Shown here in pieces: positions 62,501 through 64,000 of a DNA stretch of 64,000 bases. The stretch spans positions 1 to 64,000 of the forward strand of contig NZ_FOPH01000012.1 of assembly GCF_900113415.1 (NCBI RefSeq), read 5' to 3'. The notes under the pieces were generated by a model. The model had not been told where the DNA came from and made no database searches. It was given only the letters and a program-made list of their open reading frames with translations. The position numbers and the translations under genes are program-made. The stretch comes from Oribacterium sp. WCC10 (lineage in GTDB: Bacteria > Bacillota > Clostridia > Lachnospirales > Lachnospiraceae). The stretch's first letter is position 1, and each line of letters starts with the position of its first letter.

Positions 62501-63409
62501 ATGTCAAATACAACAACAAAAAGCGCTCCGAACAATTTTTGGAAAGAGAATAAAGGCTTTATTTTCATCATTCCTTGGTTGGTAGGATTTCTTGTATTCA
62601 AAGGATATCCATTCCTTTCTTCACTGGTATACAGCTTCAGTGATTATTCACTTTTTGAAGGAATATCCAAGTGGGGTATCTTCAACTATCTTGATGTATT
62701 CACTAACAAAAAGATTCAGACAGGTTTCATCATTACATTTAAGTATGCGTTTATGACTGTACCACTCAAGCTGGTATTTGCATTATTCGTAGCTTACATT
62801 CTTAACTTCAAGATCAAGGGAGTTAAGATGTTCAGAACAGTCTATTACATTCCTTCGATTCTTGGCTCATCAGTTGCCATCGCTGTACTTTGGAAGGCGA
62901 TCTTTAAAGATGACGGAATCATCAATATGCTTCTTGGATTATTCGGCATAGCAGGACCACACTGGTTATCAAATAAGTCAGCAGCACTTTTTATTATCTG
63001 TCTGCTTCGTGTATGGCAGTTCGGTTCTACCATGGTTATCTTCCTTGCAGCATTAAAGGGCGTTTCACCTGATCTTTATGAAGCGGCATCTCTTGATGGA
63101 GCAGGAAAGTGGAGACAGTTCTTCACAATTACTGTACCAATGATAACACCGGTTATTTTCTATAACCTTGTTACACAGCTCGTTCAGGCATTCCAGGAAT
63201 TTAATGGACCATACATTATCACAGCAGGCGGACCACGTGGAGCAACAACACTTGTTTCACTGCTTATCTATAACAACGCATTTAAGAAGTATGCTATGGG
63301 ACTTGCAAGTTCACAGGCCTGGGTACTGTTTATTATCCTTATGATCTTCACTGCAATCTTACAGTACAGCCAGAAGCACTGGGTATACTATTCTGATGAG
63401 GAGGCTTAA
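62501..63409 (+). CDS. Sugar ABC transporter permease, MalF/UgpA type
   Basis: A 302-residue permease with six predicted transmembrane helices. The cytoplasmic ATPase-contact loop (EAA motif) reads YEAASLDGAGKWRQFFTITVPMITP (about 210-234). I use the ATG at 62501, preceded by AAGGAG; the reading from 62435 would run through the intercistronic hairpin. It is followed 3 bp later by the second permease gene. Confidence 0.93.
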   Translation: MSNTTTKSAPNNFWKENKGFIFIIPWLVGFLVFKGYPFLSSLVYSFSDYSLFEGISKWGIFNYLDVFTNKKIQTGFIITFKYAFMTVPLKLVFALFVAYILNFKIKGVKMFRTVYYIPSILGSSVAIAVLWKAIFKDDGIINMLLGLFGIAGPHWLSNKSAALFIICLLRVWQFGSTMVIFLAALKGVSPDLYEAASLDGAGKWRQFFTITVPMITPVIFYNLVTQLVQAFQEFNGPYIITAGGPRGATTLVSLLIYNNAFKKYAMGLASSQAWVLFIILMIFTAILQYSQKHWVYYSDEEA

Positions 63410-63412
63410 ACA

Positions 63413-64000
63413 ATGACACTTGAGAGAAGAAGGCAGATAGCGACAGTTTGCAAATATGTCGTACTGGTTCTGGTAGGTATCCTCATGATCTACCCGCTGG
63501 TCTGGATGATAGGTGCTTCATTTAAAACAAATTCAGAGATATTCTCCAGCATAGGATTCATTCCGAAACAGCCTACATTTGACGGTTATAAGGCGGCCAT
63601 GAACGGATACGGCGGAGATATTGATATCTGGAAGTCAATGCTTAATACATACAAGATAGTTATTCCTAAGGTTATTCTTACGATAGCATCATGTACAATT
63701 ACAGCCTACGGTTTTGCAAGATTCAAGTTCAAGGGACATGATTTTCTCTTTGCACTTCTTATGGCAACACTGTTCCTTCCAAACGTAGTACTTAATGTGC
63801 CTCAGTTCATAATGTACAACGGCTGGGGCTGGGTGGATTCACCTTTGTATCTGCCTCTTATTGTTCCGACAATGTTTGCCCAGGATACATATTTTGTATT
63901 CATGCTTATACAGTTCCTGAGAAACATTCCTAAGGAGCTTGATGAGGCAGCAAAGATTGACGGATGTACAGCCCTTGGAACGCTCTGGCACGTAATCGTA
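63413..64000 (+). CDS. Sugar ABC transporter permease, MalG/UgpE type (partial, cut by window end)
   Basis: The reading frame is open from the ATG at 63413 to the window edge, 196 codons so far. GAGGAGG lies about 7 bp upstream of it. The translation begins MTLERRRQIATVCKY, followed by a first membrane helix, and contains the EAA-type loop ELDEAAKIDGCTALGTLWHV at the window edge. Families of this type have about 275-285 residues, so roughly 85 are missing. It pairs with the permease just upstream. Confidence 0.92.
   Translation, partial: MTLERRRQIATVCKYVVLVLVGILMIYPLVWMIGASFKTNSEIFSSIGFIPKQPTFDGYKAAMNGYGGDIDIWKSMLNTYKIVIPKVILTIASCTITAYGFARFKFKGHDFLFALLMATLFLPNVVLNVPQFIMYNGWGWVDSPLYLPLIVPTMFAQDTYFVFMLIQFLRNIPKELDEAAKIDGCTALGTLWHVIV

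Noticed and set aside
1-64000. CRISPR array, prophage or insertion sequence
   Set aside because: No regularly spaced direct repeats with unique spacers, transposase, integrase or phage genes were seen; the only dispersed repeat is the 115-bp element.

Overview
The window reads as a chromosomal segment of an anaerobic, low-to-mid-GC Firmicute, most likely family Lachnospiraceae (Butyrivibrio, Pseudobutyrivibrio or Lachnospira-like). The grounds are the citrate fermentation cluster, a clostridial-type Rex operator, CcpA-type cre sites, class III fructose-bisphosphatase, a PPi-type phosphofructokinase, a split transketolase and pectin genes, with strong AAGGAGG ribosome binding sites throughout. 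The genus is an inference.

Layout. 1-245 is the 3' end of a 23S rRNA with no 5S gene behind it. 0.5-33.5 kb is a large di/tricarboxylate catabolism region: a LysR regulator, a YbhJ-type aconitase, an unrelated MacAB-like efflux operon (4.3-8.8 kb), NAD-isocitrate dehydrogenase, a tctCBA tricarboxylate transporter flanked by a sensor kinase and a response regulator, a second LysR regulator divergent from a PrpF-family isomerase, a MatC-like carboxylate carrier, a second, highly expressed-looking YbhJ-type aconitase, and citrate lyase citD-citE-citF with its maturation genes (a CitC GNAT-domain paralogue, citX, citG, a zinc-ribbon membrane protein, a TPM-domain protein and full-length citC). 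33.7-48.9 kb is mostly housekeeping: efp, argS, a YfcE-type phosphoesterase, a Rex-controlled alcohol dehydrogenase, aspartate kinase, an RsbW-like kinase, a copper operon (copA with a fused CopZ, then csoR), ftsH and fbp. 49.4-64 kb is carbohydrate and sugar-acid metabolism: split transketolase, a TRAP transporter with a GntR regulator, transaldolase, PPi-phosphofructokinase, and a pectin module (pectin methylesterase, GH28 polygalacturonase and a sugar ABC transporter that runs off the right edge).

How the genes work together. The 17-33 kb genes fit one route: a carboxylate is imported (TctABC, MatC), a PrpF-type enzyme isomerises trans- to cis-aconitate, a YbhJ-type aconitase hydrates it to citrate/isocitrate, citrate lyase splits citrate to acetate and oxaloacetate, and isocitrate dehydrogenase drains isocitrate to 2-oxoglutarate. 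prpF-matC-ybhJ mirrors the uncharacterised ybhH-ybhI-ybhJ set of E. coli. At the right end, pectic oligosaccharides are probably imported by the ABC transporter and de-esterified and hydrolysed inside the cell, because neither enzyme has a signal peptide.

The most unusual items are a 115-bp multi-hairpin repeat found in two identical copies and one diverged copy, each complete copy starting at a gene's stop codon; a copA gene whose C-terminal CopZ domain carries its own Shine-Dalgarno and ATG; a CitC-like protein reduced to the GNAT domain; a sensor kinase with a receiver-like domain lacking the phosphoacceptor; and tandem FadR-type operators ahead of the TRAP genes. All sequence statements are from reading by eye; no alignment, folding or database search was run.
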